Of a stretch of 64,000 nucleotides of DNA, positions 39,954 through 49,653 are shown piece by piece. Under the pieces are notes generated by a model, which saw only the letters and a list, made by a program, of their open reading frames with translations, was not told the DNA's origin and made no database searches. Source of the DNA: Bacillus mycoides (lineage in GTDB: Bacteria > Bacillota > Bacilli > Bacillales > Bacillaceae_G); NCBI RefSeq assembly GCF_001757995.1, contig NZ_LXLV01000066.1:81346-145345 (forward strand), written 5' to 3'. Both the position numbers and the translations under genes were made by a program. Within the stretch, counting starts at the first letter, position 1. Every line of letters begins with the position of its first letter.

Positions 39954-40898
39954 TTGGACAAAAAACAAATGTTACTCGGATCTCTTCTATGCTTACTTGC
40001 TGTAACAGCTTGGGGATTTATGTTTCCTGTGATGGCAAATGCCTTGCAATTTATCGATCCGTTCTTCTTCACAACTATCCGATACGGATCAGCAGCTATT
40101 ATTTTCCTTATTCTGCTCTTAATTATCGAAGGAAAAAATTCTCTCCGCTTAGAAAAAAGAACACTTTCTTTATTGTTTTACGGAACATTCGGTTTCGCTG
40201 GGTATGGATTTCTCATTTTCTACGGACAACAACTTGCTGGGCCTTCCGGAGCAATTCATGCGGCTATGATTCAGTCTCTTATGCCACTTATCGCTCTTTT
40301 ATTACAATGGATAACAAAAAATCGCCGGCCAGGGTACTACACATTTCTCTGTATGTTCGTTGCGTTACTCGGTGTTATGCTTGTCATTTCAAAAGGGAAT
40401 CTTCATCTATTATTTGGAGCAGCAAGCCACGTATCAACGAATATATTTATGTTATGTGGCGTTACTTGCTGGGTAATTTACACGAACGGCGGTGCTAATT
40501 TCAAGTCTTGGTCACCACTTAGATACACAACATTAACTTGTTTATTCGGTTCTATTTCACTCGTTATAACCGTTACTGCATTAACAATCACAAATATAAT
40601 TTCTGTACCGTCACTGCATACAGTTATGAGCGTTCGTTTTGAACTCTTTTATATGTCGATTGTTGCTGGCGTTATCGCTGTATTTTGCTGGAACACGGGA
40701 AATCGGTATATTTCATCTATTAACGGCATATTATTTATGAATTTAGTTCCTGTACTTGCACTTATCGGTTCTATGTTTCAAGGTTATACTGTCGATAACA
40801 TAGAAATTGTCGGAGCCTCATTAACGATTATTGCACTATTATGTAACAATTTATGGCAAAGAAAACAAGATATAAAAATCCCCACCTCAGTTCGTTAG
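39954..40898 (+). CDS. EamA/DMT-family transporter
   Basis: A 314-residue protein of ten transmembrane segments built from two EamA halves (about 8-140 and 160-300). AVTAWGFMFPVMANAL is the typical first segment. TTG at 39954 gives ten-base spacing from GAAAGGAG; the ATG at 39945 is too close. It is probably a metabolite exporter controlled by the divergent LysR gene. Its stop codon lies in the terminator. Confidence 0.82.
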   Translation: MDKKQMLLGSLLCLLAVTAWGFMFPVMANALQFIDPFFFTTIRYGSAAIIFLILLLIIEGKNSLRLEKRTLSLLFYGTFGFAGYGFLIFYGQQLAGPSGAIHAAMIQSLMPLIALLLQWITKNRRPGYYTFLCMFVALLGVMLVISKGNLHLLFGAASHVSTNIFMLCGVTCWVIYTNGGANFKSWSPLRYTTLTCLFGSISLVITVTALTITNIISVPSLHTVMSVRFELFYMSIVAGVIAVFCWNTGNRYISSINGILFMNLVPVLALIGSMFQGYTVDNIEIVGASLTIIALLCNNLWQRKQDIKIPTSVR

Positions 40899-40910
40899 GT
40901 GGGGATTTTT
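40874..40910. terminator. Bidirectional terminator, EamA gene / refZ
   Basis: A 14-base stem, AAAAATCCCCACCT / AGGTGGGGATTTTT. Confidence 0.85.
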
Positions 40911-41548
40911 CACATATGAACAGCTCTTGGCAGTTCATAATACATACTCGCTTTATATAATGTTCGTTCCATCCATTGCTCAATTTCCTTCGTATACATT
41001 TCTAAGAAAAACGTCTCAGATGGAAACGAGTGTAGCACCTCTGATATATATTGTGGATATAAAAACGGCATATTCATCATGCCTTTTAATTGCGTCATAA
41101 ACATTGTAAAAGATACCTTTTTAAATTCTTGCTTCATTTGTCCTTGTTTAATGATTTGCTCTATATAATATCTTTCTCTAGAAAAATAAACAGTCATCAC
41201 TTCACGAATTAATGTCGTATCAAGCGAAAGCTCTCTATAAAAAAAACGTGTCAGTTCTCTATTATCAAATTGATATCGTAAAATCCCGCGCACCATTTGC
41301 ACCATCACATCTTTAGCCGATAAATACTCTCTCTGTTCAAATGACGTTTCAATTACATGAATATAACCCTCTAAAAAATCAGTAATAAGCTGTTCTAATA
41401 ACCCTTGCTTTCCAGCAAAATAATATGAAATATTCGCTACATTCACATCCGCTCGCTTTGCAATGTCTCGCACCGATGTCCCGTCATAACCTTTCGTATT
41501 AAACAACGATATTGCCGCATCAATTACCTTTTGTTTCGTCTGCTTCAT
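40910..41548 (-). CDS. refZ: RefZ (YttP), TetR-type regulator of FtsZ
   Basis: A 212-residue TetR/AcrR protein. HTH near 18-45 with TSVRDIAKRADVNVANISYYF, then a helical C-terminal domain. Length and position (before ytsP, near ezrA and rpsD) match B. subtilis RefZ, which binds motifs near the origin and influences Z-ring placement during sporulation. ATG at 41548 is behind GAGAGGAAG. Confidence 0.82.
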   Translation of the reverse strand: MKQTKQKVIDAAISLFNTKGYDGTSVRDIAKRADVNVANISYYFAGKQGLLEQLITDFLEGYIHVIETSFEQREYLSAKDVMVQMVRGILRYQFDNRELTRFFYRELSLDTTLIREVMTVYFSRERYYIEQIIKQGQMKQEFKKVSFTMFMTQLKGMMNMPFLYPQYISEVLHSFPSETFFLEMYTKEIEQWMERTLYKASMYYELPRAVHM

Positions 41549-41695
41549 GCGCTCACTTCCTCTCACTGAACAGCTATAGTTTAAATTTCTTGACTTTTAA
41601 GACAAATTCCTTTAATTTTCTATCGACAAAGTCATGTGAAATACATCGTATTTTGCTATCATTTTACATATCTCGATAAAAAGGGAGTTGTTTCC

Positions 41696-42175
41696 ATGTT
41701 TACAAAAGAAAGTTATGCAGGATCTCGTGAAGAGCAATATGAGACAGTAATTAAACAACTGGATGCATTATTAACTGGCGAACCGAACGTAGTCGCAAAC
41801 TTATCAAATGCGTCCGCACTATTAAATCAATTTTTAAATCGCGTTAATTGGGTTGGCTTTTATGTAACAGAAGGAAATCAGCTTGTTCTTGGACCATTCC
41901 AAGGAATACCAGCTTGCGTGCGTATTCCTTTCGGACGCGGTGTTTGCGGCGTTGCAGCTGAAACAAAAATAACGCAGCTTGTAGCAGATGTTCACCAATT
42001 CCCAGGACATATCGCTTGCGATAGTGCCTCTAATTCTGAAATCGTTGTACCGATTATGAAAGAAGGAAATATCATTGGTGTACTTGATATTGATAGCCCT
42101 GAAAAAAATCGTTTCGATGAAGTAGATCAGCACTATTTAGAAAAGTTTGTGGAAACACTCCTAAAACATATTTAA
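41696..42175 (+). CDS. ytsP: Free methionine-(R)-sulfoxide reductase, GAF type (YtsP)
   Basis: A 159-residue single GAF domain enzyme (fRMsr) that repairs oxidised free methionine. Cysteines in GIPACVRIPFGRGVCGVAA (about 76-94) and HIACDSAS (about 113-120) are the catalytic and resolving set. The ATG at 41696 has AAGGGAG upstream; 20 earlier codons lack a site. The U-tract of its terminator is interrupted by bcr1 copy E. Confidence 0.9.
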   Translation: MFTKESYAGSREEQYETVIKQLDALLTGEPNVVANLSNASALLNQFLNRVNWVGFYVTEGNQLVLGPFQGIPACVRIPFGRGVCGVAAETKITQLVADVHQFPGHIACDSASNSEIVVPIMKEGNIIGVLDIDSPEKNRFDEVDQHYLEKFVETLLKHI

Positions 42176-42180
42176 AAAGA

Positions 42181-42240
42181 AAAGAGTGAGTTATCGATTA
42201 AGTACGTAACGTACGAAACCGATAGCTCACTCTTTTTTAT
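42181..42240 (+). terminator. ytsP terminator, abutted by bcr1
   Basis: A 16-base arm pair, AAAGAGTGAGTTATCG / CGATAGCTCACTCTTT with inner TACGTAACGTACG, then TTTAT, which is the bcr1 end. Confidence 0.75.
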
Positions 42241-42390
42241 CCCGCATTAACGGGCAGTAAGACTCCCACCTCAAAATTCGGCGAATACAAGGAAGTTAGG
42301 TGGGAGATAACTTCCCGTAAAAGCCCGATTGGTTCAACTAATAATCAGCGGGGGATGGACAAAACCCCACTGATTAAAGTTTCACTTTAT
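42236..42390 (-). repeat. bcr1 repeat, copy E
   Basis: A 155-base element with TTTAT at both ends, in reverse orientation. Its left end is the U-tract of the ytsP terminator. Its right end contains the stop codon of the methionine gamma-lyase gene. Confidence 0.93.
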
Positions 42391-43565
42391 TGATTACTCA
42401 CAGTAGATATCTTCTTTAGTGCCTGTTCTAAATCAGAAACGATATCTTCCCATGATTCTAAGCCGACAGATAGGCGTATTAAATTATCGAAAATACCCAT
42501 TCCTTTTCTTAGTTCAGCTGGAATAGCTGCATGCGTCATCGTCGCTGGATGCTGAATTAACGTTTCTGTATCACCTAAACTTACGGCAATTGTAATAAAA
42601 TGAAGGTCATTGATAAACGACTGTGTTTCCTCTTTCCCGCCTTTAATTGAAAAAGAAATAACGCCCCCGCCTCGTTTCATTTGGTGGGATGCTAATTCTC
42701 CCTCCGGATACCAAACACCTTCTACTGCTTCATGATTTTTCAAAAACGATACAATTTTTTCCGCATTATCACAATGACGATCCATTCTTACTGCTAATGT
42801 TTTTAATCCGCGTAACAATAACCATGCGTCAAACGGCGCCATAATACCGCCGATATCTTTTCGCATCGGACGAATTTTGTCAGCTAACGCTTTCGTTCTA
42901 CAAATTGTTACACCCGCTACAACATCCCCGTGACCACCAATATATTTTGTCGCACTGTGAACGACGGCGTCACAACCGAGTTCAAGAGGTCTTTGTAAAT
43001 AAGGTGAACAAAACGTATTATCGACAATAACAAGCAAGTCATTGCGCTTCGCTACCCCGATCACCTTTTCTAAATCAATTAATTTCATCGTTGGATTAAT
43101 CGGTGTTTCAACGAAAATGAGCTTTGTATTTGGGCGAATTTTATTTTCAATATCAGTCTCTGTCTCCATATCACAAAACGAATGAGTAATCATAAATTTT
43201 TCTTCTAATACTTCTAAAAAACCGTAAGTACACCCATATAATCCATTTGAACAAATAATATGATCTCCAGCCTTTAGAAAACCGATTAACGTTGCTGAAA
43301 TGGCTGCCATACCTGAACCAAACGCCAGCGCTTCCTCTCCACCTTCTAAAACAGCCATACGTTCTTCAAATAATTTCACAGTTGGATTCCCAAGCCTTGA
43401 ATAAATATAAGATGGATCTTCTCCCGCAAAACTCGCTTCTCCTTGCTGTGCTGTCTCAAACGTAAATGTAGAAGTTTGAAATAAAGGTGGTGTTAAACTC
43501 CCTTTATTTTCATTTGATTCATATCCGTGATGAATTAATACTGTCTCCATATGTTTCTTTTTCAT
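42387..43565 (-). CDS. mdeA: Methionine gamma-lyase / CGS-family PLP enzyme
   Basis: A 392-residue member of the Cys/Met metabolism PLP family. It has YSRLGNPTVKLFEERMA (about 54-70), VETPINPT, and the PLP lysine in HSATKYIGGHGD (about 204-215). The sequence is nearest to methionine gamma-lyases (methionine to methanethiol, 2-oxobutyrate and ammonia). Cystathionine gamma-synthase or lyase activity cannot be excluded. The stop codon TAA is part of the bcr1 end. Confidence 0.82.
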   Translation of the reverse strand: MKKKHMETVLIHHGYESNENKGSLTPPLFQTSTFTFETAQQGEASFAGEDPSYIYSRLGNPTVKLFEERMAVLEGGEEALAFGSGMAAISATLIGFLKAGDHIICSNGLYGCTYGFLEVLEEKFMITHSFCDMETETDIENKIRPNTKLIFVETPINPTMKLIDLEKVIGVAKRNDLLVIVDNTFCSPYLQRPLELGCDAVVHSATKYIGGHGDVVAGVTICRTKALADKIRPMRKDIGGIMAPFDAWLLLRGLKTLAVRMDRHCDNAEKIVSFLKNHEAVEGVWYPEGELASHQMKRGGGVISFSIKGGKEETQSFINDLHFITIAVSLGDTETLIQHPATMTHAAIPAELRKGMGIFDNLIRLSVGLESWEDIVSDLEQALKKISTVSNQ

Positions 43566-43640
43566 AAAAACATCCCCCTTATGTCTTTATTGCCACATAT
43601 CCACCAGGAAAAATTTGATGAACGTTTTTACTACATTTTA

Positions 43641-43654
43641 TGTAAGCGTTTTAC
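43641..43654. promoter_or_regulatory. Weak cre-like sequence
   Basis: TGTAAGCGTTTTAC, 12 of 14 to the cre consensus. It lies upstream of the methionine gamma-lyase gene and the rpsD promoter. Low weight. Confidence 0.2.
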
Positions 43655-43742
43655 TTCTGTTTCTATCTCTTCTTTTATATTGTTTTAAATTCCTTCTTGT
43701 TAATTTCCAAAATTTATCTGCATAAAACAAAAAGGGAGTCAC

Positions 43743-43771
43743 TTGACGAAACTGTAGGTAAAAGATATAAT
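43743..43771 (+). promoter_or_regulatory. rpsD promoter
   Basis: TTGACG, 17 bases, TATAAT, an almost ideal SigA promoter. Confidence 0.85.
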
Positions 43772-43777
43772 AGCGTT

Positions 43778-43963
43778 TGTGTAAAATAAAAAGGCAGCCT
43801 TGTAATGTGAGTTTATCGTTTGTATTTTGTTCCTCTGCGGAGGTGTATCTCGTAACTCCCTGCTGCTGGAGCGAAGGTACATGAAAACAAAATACCCGTA
43901 AATATCGATTACGTCTGTTTTTATTTTACGAAAATAAAAACATTTTTAAAGGAGGAGTCAACT
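43778..43963 (+). promoter_or_regulatory. rpsD leader (S4 autoregulatory RNA)
   Basis: About 186 bases of untranslated leader with the structured segments TTCCTCTGCGGAGG and CTGCTGCTGGAGCG, then a GTTTTTATTTT / AAAATAAAAAC hairpin just before the ribosome site. In Bacillus, S4 represses its own synthesis through such a leader. Assigned by position and structure, not by alignment. Confidence 0.6.
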
Positions 43964-44566
43964 ATGGCTCGTTATACAGGTCCAGCATGGAAACTGTCTC
44001 GTCGTCTTGGAATCTCTCTAAGCGGCACAGGAAAAGAATTAGAAAAACGCCCTTACGCACCAGGTCCTCACGGTCCTAACCAACGTAAGAAACTTTCAGA
44101 ATACGGTTTACAATTACAAGAGAAACAAAAACTTCGTCACATGTACGGCATGACTGAGCGTCAATTCCGTCGCACATTTGACCAAGCAGGTAAAATGCCT
44201 GGTAAGCACGGCGAAAACTTCATGATCCTTCTTGAAGCTCGTCTTGACAACCTAGTTTACCGCATGGGCTTAGCTCGCACTCGTCGTGCAGCTCGCCAAT
44301 TAGTAAACCACGGTCACATCACGGTTGATGGAGCTCGCGTAGATATCCCATCTTACCGCGTTAAACCTAACCAAACTATCAGCGTTCGCGAAAAATCTAA
44401 CAGCCTTGTTGTTGTTAAAGAAGCGATCGAAGTTAACAACTTCGTACCAGAATACTTAACTTTCGATGCTGATAAGTTAGAAGCTACTTACACTCGTCAC
44501 GCTGAGCGTTCTGAGTTAGCAGCTGAAATCAACGAAGCATTAATCGTAGAGTTCTACTCTCGTTAA
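43964..44566 (+). CDS. rpsD: 30S ribosomal protein S4
   Basis: A 200-residue primary 16S rRNA-binding protein. N-terminal [16 protein letters not shown] and the S4 RNA-binding domain (about 90-150, with [13 protein letters not shown]). Strong site AAAGGAGGAG. Codon use is that of a highly expressed gene. Classic isolated Firmicute locus. Confidence 0.98.
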   Translation: MARYTGPAWKLSRRLGISLSGTGKELEKRPYAPGPHGPNQRKKLSEYGLQLQEKQKLRHMYGMTERQFRRTFDQAGKMPGKHGENFMILLEARLDNLVYRMGLARTRRAARQLVNHGHITVDGARVDIPSYRVKPNQTISVREKSNSLVVVKEAIEVNNFVPEYLTFDADKLEATYTRHAERSELAAEINEALIVEFYSR

Positions 44567-44601
44567 TGACAAAAAGCCAATCCTCTGGATTGGCTTTTTT
44601 C
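44567..44601 (+). terminator. rpsD terminator, first copy of a 35-base direct repeat
   Basis: AAAAAGCCAATCC-TCT-GGATTGGCTTTTTT with TGAC before it and C after. The identical 35 bases recur at 45995-46029, after the nuclease gene. Confidence 0.9.
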
Positions 44602-44812
44602 AATTCTCACCATTATTTTTTATATCCCACGTAACAGAAAAACGTAAATACTCCACACGCCACCTAAAATAATTAATTTTTTATTTAATCAAATTCAAAC
44701 AAAAAGAATAACCTTCCTATTTTCATACAGAACTTCTGTTATATTATGAACTTTCATAGTAGAATAATATTAATATTAAGAATTTTAAAAATTTTAAAGA
44801 GGAGACGTTGAT

Positions 44813-45961
44813 ATGGAATTCAGAAATGACATAAACAAAATAGCTAACCAAATTTTAGAACGAAAAGAGTACATAACTAATGAAGAAATGACCAAACAAT
44901 CATTAATTATTCCTTTTCTTCAAAAGCTAGGCTATGACGTTTTTAACCCTTTAGAAGTTAGACCAGAGTATATTGCAGACTTTGGAACTAAAAAGGGGGA
45001 AAAAGTCGATTATGCGGTTTTCAAAAATGGGGTTCCAATTATTCTAATTGAGGCAAAATCCGTAACAGAAAATCTCCTTAAACACGATGCGCAACTATCT
45101 AGGTATTTCAATGCCTTACCTGATGTCAAAATAGGGGTACTAACTAATGGTGTAGAATACAAGTTTTATACTGATTTAACAAATGACAACGTGATGGATG
45201 AAAAACCTTTCTTCACATTCAGTATGGATAATTTAACTAATGTTGATATTGAAACAATTGAAACTTTTACAAAAGAAAATTTTGAAGCTGAGGGAATCGT
45301 AAAATATGCCGAAGAGCTTATTTATATGACCAATTTGAACTCTACAATTAAAGCATTATTTAAAAACCCTTCAGATGACTTCCTTCGTTTTCTAATTAAA
45401 GACTTTAGCTCAACTAGAATTACAAATAACGTTTTAGAGCGATTCCGACCAATTGTTAAAAAAGCAATTAATCAAACACTATTAGAAATAATCAGTGATG
45501 GTTTAACACCAAAAGAAACAAAAACAACGGAGAAAATAGAAACAAACTTGGTTGCAGCCGCTTCTATCGAAATAATTGAAGACATTAGCAAAGAAGACAA
45601 AACAGATAGAGTTTTCACTACCGAAGATGAACTAACCGCATTTAACATTGTTAAAGAGATTTTAACTGAAAATCAAAGAGATATCAGCGACCTTAAATAT
45701 AAAGATACCATTAGTTATTTTTGCATCATGAATCGTGTAATTACAAAATGGTTTATACGTCTCTTCCTCGATGGAGAAGCAAAATCCTTAGTTGTAAGAT
45801 TAGATTTAGAAGCTACTAAACAGCTATGCCCTAATTTTGTGGTTGAACAAGCCCCAAAATCACAGGGAGTAAGTAGAATTTTCATTGATAATGTTAATGA
45901 TTTAAAAGATTTGGAACCACTTATTATTTCGTGCTATGATCAAATTTTAGCTAATGTTTAA
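44813..45961 (+). CDS. Orphan HsdR-N-type PD-(D/E)XK nuclease
   Basis: A 382-residue protein whose N-terminal domain (about 20-130) is the type I restriction HsdR_N fold. It has the site D in KVDYAVFKN and ExK in ILIEAKS (about 66-85), followed by TNGVEYKFY. No helicase, methylase or specificity subunit follows. The C-terminal 200 residues are not recognised. AAAGAGGAG precedes the ATG. The gene is AT-richer than rpsD and lies alone between two identical terminators, so it was probably acquired. A role in phage defence is an inference. Confidence 0.78.
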   Translation: MEFRNDINKIANQILERKEYITNEEMTKQSLIIPFLQKLGYDVFNPLEVRPEYIADFGTKKGEKVDYAVFKNGVPIILIEAKSVTENLLKHDAQLSRYFNALPDVKIGVLTNGVEYKFYTDLTNDNVMDEKPFFTFSMDNLTNVDIETIETFTKENFEAEGIVKYAEELIYMTNLNSTIKALFKNPSDDFLRFLIKDFSSTRITNNVLERFRPIVKKAINQTLLEIISDGLTPKETKTTEKIETNLVAAASIEIIEDISKEDKTDRVFTTEDELTAFNIVKEILTENQRDISDLKYKDTISYFCIMNRVITKWFIRLFLDGEAKSLVVRLDLEATKQLCPNFVVEQAPKSQGVSRIFIDNVNDLKDLEPLIISCYDQILANV

Positions 45962-45994
45962 AAGAGAGAAATGTCCGCTCTCTTTCCAACAGCC

Positions 45995-46029
45995 TGACAA
46001 AAAGCCAATCCTCTGGATTGGCTTTTTTC
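45995..46029 (+). terminator. Second copy of the 35-base rpsD terminator repeat
   Basis: Perfectly identical to 44567-44601 over 35 bases; sequences on either side differ. It ends the nuclease transcript and marks the right border of the insertion. Confidence 0.9.
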
Positions 46030-46050
46030 GTTTATATATAAAATAAAATT

Positions 46051-46179
46051 ATTTATTTTCCTCTTTTTGAACATATACATAAGCATCTTTCTGCTCTTTA
46101 TGTACATCAACCTTCGTGTTCTCTGCAAGCTGACCCGCATTTAGCAAAGAAAAAATAATGAGCGCTTCTAGTGACATTT
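46051..46179 (-). pseudogene. Small gene with a probable two-base frameshift
   Basis: ATG at 46179 has AAAGGAG 12 bases upstream and opens with MSLEALIIFSLLN. After AAT-AT the plausible continuation, AGQLAENTKVDVHKEQKD.. ending ..VQKEENK, is in another frame and stops at 46051. Removing the two bases AT would give a 42-residue protein. As it stands, the first frame continues as a basic, improbable peptide into the repeat. A guess from coding appearance. Confidence 0.35.
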
Positions 46180-46363
46180 CGTTTTACCACTCCTTTCTAT
46201 TTGTTATACGTTTATCATACCGCTTACATGTGATTTCCGTATGAACTCGAAAAGGAGATTACAACAAAAAATTACAGGATTGCTAATGCACCCTATCCCA
46301 AAAACAGTTTATTAAAGTAAATTATCACGTTATACTAACCATAAAATAGGAGGTGGATTCTTT

Positions 46364-46666
46364 TTGACAATAAACCAAATGGTTCAACTCGGAAGTTCAT
46401 TTATGCTATTTATTACTTCAGCACTTATGAGTTGGTATCAGGGGAGTAATTTAATAGATTATCCTGATGAATGGAAATATAGCGCTAAGTTTACGAATTA
46501 CTTTAAAGGCACCGTTTCAAATTACCAAGATATTTATCAAATCGATTTCTTTATATACGCGGCAAAATTTTATCCAACAGCATTTGTCGTTATGTTAATT
46601 AGCTTACTTTATATGCTCGTATTAATTCTTCATATTCTATTTAAAAGAAATCATGAGGCAATTTAA
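46364..46666 (+). CDS. DUF4306 (YjdJ-like) membrane protein
   Basis: A 100-residue protein with two transmembrane segments (about 8-26 and 70-94). The intervening extracytoplasmic part contains SWYQGSNLIDYPDEWKYSA, as in the YjdJ/DUF4306 family. Start TTG at 46364 behind AGGAGGTGG. Function unknown. Confidence 0.68.
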   Translation: MTINQMVQLGSSFMLFITSALMSWYQGSNLIDYPDEWKYSAKFTNYFKGTVSNYQDIYQIDFFIYAAKFYPTAFVVMLISLLYMLVLILHILFKRNHEAI

Positions 46667-46675
46667 ATGCATACA

Positions 46676-46720
46676 TAAAAACCCCGAACGATAGACTTTT
46701 CAGCCTACCATTCGGGGTAC
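46676..46720 (-). terminator. tyrS terminator
   Basis: ACCCCGAA / TTCGGGGT with a long structured loop, then U-rich on the minus strand. Convergent genes share it. Confidence 0.7.
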
Positions 46721-46744
46721 TATTTGTTTTAGATTCTTTTCTGA

Positions 46745-48004
<1,260 letters not shown>

Positions 48005-48044
48005 CTACATACTCTCCTTTAAGTTCATTACTGGCGTGAATGTT

Positions 48045-48330
48045 GAAAACATAAAAAAATCGCCCCTTCAAATAAGGGACGATTTTGATTATCGCGTTAC
48101 CACCCTAGTTGCAGGCAAAAAAAAGCCTACCACCTTATTTACATAACGGCTTAGCACCGTCTTTTCCCTTTTGAATACAATTCAATCGAAAAAAGATGCT
48201 CTAGGGGCGTAATTCGCGATCATCTATGTGCTGATTTTCACCGACCATCAGCTCTCTAAAACAGGGAAATGATCACTACTTCTCCCTTTCCACGCTCAAT
48301 TATTCATATACTTTTCTTTATACCATCATT
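48045..48330 (-). promoter_or_regulatory. Tyrosine T-box leader
   Basis: On the minus strand the T-box core AGGGTGGTAACGCG lies at 48093-48106. A terminator stem (48053-48086, ATCGTCCCTT..AAGGGGCGAT) follows, and stem I lies near 48200-48280. A TAC triplet at 48209-48211 in GAATTACGC fits a Tyr specifier. This accounts for most of the 376-base gap before tyrS. Confidence 0.88.
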
Positions 48331-48378
48331 TATATAGGCGTGTCAAATAGAGGTAGGATTTCTATCTCTATCAATCCT

Positions 48379-48630
48379 TTACAACGTTGCAAGGAATATT
48401 GTAATAAGAGAAAAAATCGGAACACCGACTAATAGCGAGATATGAAAAACAATAGATAAATCATTTCCAATCGTCGCCTCCACAGGATCTTTAGCCGGAG
48501 AAGCAAGAAATCCGATTAATCGATCGAAGCGACTTACCGTTTTTGGAAAATCCGGTATTTCTACATGGTCACTATCTAAATGCTGCTGTAACTTATATTC
48601 ATTCTTAAAGGGATTTTCGCTCAATTTCAT
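48379..48630 (-). CDS. Small membrane protein, likely regulator of the adjacent ECF sigma factor
   Basis: An 83-residue protein: a soluble 55-residue N-terminal part with several charged residues, then one transmembrane segment (about 58-80). It overlaps the sigma gene by 26 bases. TTG at 48624 has better spacing from GGAGG than ATG at 48630. By position and topology it may hold the sigma factor at the membrane, but no zinc anti-sigma motif is present. Confidence 0.6.
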   Translation of the reverse strand: MKLSENPFKNEYKLQQHLDSDHVEIPDFPKTVSRFDRLIGFLASPAKDPVEATIGNDLSIVFHISLLVGVPIFSLITIFLATL

Positions 48631-49150
48631 CCACCTCCAGCAATTGTTTCAATTTCTTTATCCCGTTATGAAGTCTCGACTTCACTGTTCCAACAGGAAT
48701 ATCTAATACCTCTGCAATTTCTTTTTGCTGCATATCATGATAATAAGAAAGAATGAGGACAGCTCGCTGTTCTTCAGGAACTTTCAAAATTGCTTCTCTT
48801 ACTGTGAGCCGATCTTCGTGAGAAAACTCCTTTTCCTGAATCGGCACTAAAAACGGCAAAAGCGTACGCCACTTTTTTCTCCTATTTAATTTATTAATCA
48901 TAAGACGATAACCGATTTGAAATAAATATGTTTTTATTTTTCCTTTTTCGATTTCATACATATGTTTTTTTCGTTCTAATGTCAAAAACGTATCTTGCAC
49001 AAGGTCGATACTCAGTTGTTCATCTCGGTTAAATCGATACAAAAATGTATATAGCGCTGGCTTGATTAAAACATATAGTTTTTCTCCCGCCTGCTTATCT
49101 CCATTTCGATACGCAAGCATGAGCTCCTCCTCAATCCCAATCTGCGCCAT
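48605..49150 (-). CDS. ECF-type RNA polymerase sigma factor
   Basis: A 181-residue sigma-70 family factor. Region 2 (about 22-90, with DLVQDTFLTLERKKHMYE) and region 4 (about 120-172, with QQKEIAEVLDIPVGTVKSRLHNGIKKL, quoted in part) are present. The start ATG overlaps the upstream membrane gene by 20 bases and the end overlaps the small membrane gene. Target promoters unknown. Confidence 0.87.
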   Translation of the reverse strand: MAQIGIEEELMLAYRNGDKQAGEKLYVLIKPALYTFLYRFNRDEQLSIDLVQDTFLTLERKKHMYEIEKGKIKTYLFQIGYRLMINKLNRRKKWRTLLPFLVPIQEKEFSHEDRLTVREAILKVPEEQRAVLILSYYHDMQQKEIAEVLDIPVGTVKSRLHNGIKKLKQLLEVDEIERKSL

Positions 49151-49586
49151 GATTTTTGATCTCCTTTATTCCTTTTAACGTTAATGAAATGCGGGAAATT
49201 AAATATACACTTGCGACAATAATCCATACTTGTGATTGATTCGTAAAAAATTGAACATAAGGGTTTTGAATTGTATAGCCGATTGAAACTAAAATGTTTA
49301 ATGCTTGCACACATATACATGCATACACTGCAAGACAGGCCGAAATAGTATCAAATACATTCCAGCGAAAATATACTTTTGTTTTTGTAAAATCAATTTT
49401 ATATCCTTTTTTCCGTACTATATGTTTTCTATCAAACGGAATAATGATTGAAAACATAACAATCATTATGACTCCAGCTGTAATCATTGATACTTTAAAT
49501 CCAATTGGCATCGGTAATAACAGACCACAAGAAAATACGACTATAATTCCGATTAAAGCAAAAGTAAGAATCCATTTATTAGACAT
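49131..49586 (-). CDS. Four-helix membrane protein, first gene of ECF operon
   Basis: A 151-residue protein with about four transmembrane segments (6-24, 28-48, 75-98, 112-135). Start ATG at 49586, seven bases after GGAGGAGGC. Its last codons encode KNHGADWD while the sigma gene has already begun. It could sense envelope state for the sigma factor. No family recognised. Confidence 0.65.
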   Translation of the reverse strand: MSNKWILTFALIGIIVVFSCGLLLPMPIGFKVSMITAGVIMIVMFSIIIPFDRKHIVRKKGYKIDFTKTKVYFRWNVFDTISACLAVYACICVQALNILVSIGYTIQNPYVQFFTNQSQVWIIVASVYLISRISLTLKGIKEIKNHGADWD

Positions 49587-49653
49587 ACAAAACGCCTCCT
49601 CCATCTATTCTTTCATAAACGTATACAGACGAGGAAGGCGCTTCGTTCAAATA

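Noticed and set aside
43641-43654. cre site controlling methionine gamma-lyase
   Set aside because: Only 12 of 14 matches with both mismatches at one end; kept as a weak feature, not as a regulatory claim.
46222-46314. 24-codon frame MNSKRRLQQK.. before the DUF4306 gene
   Set aside because: No ribosome site and no terminator; the apparent AAAAGGAG lies inside the frame.
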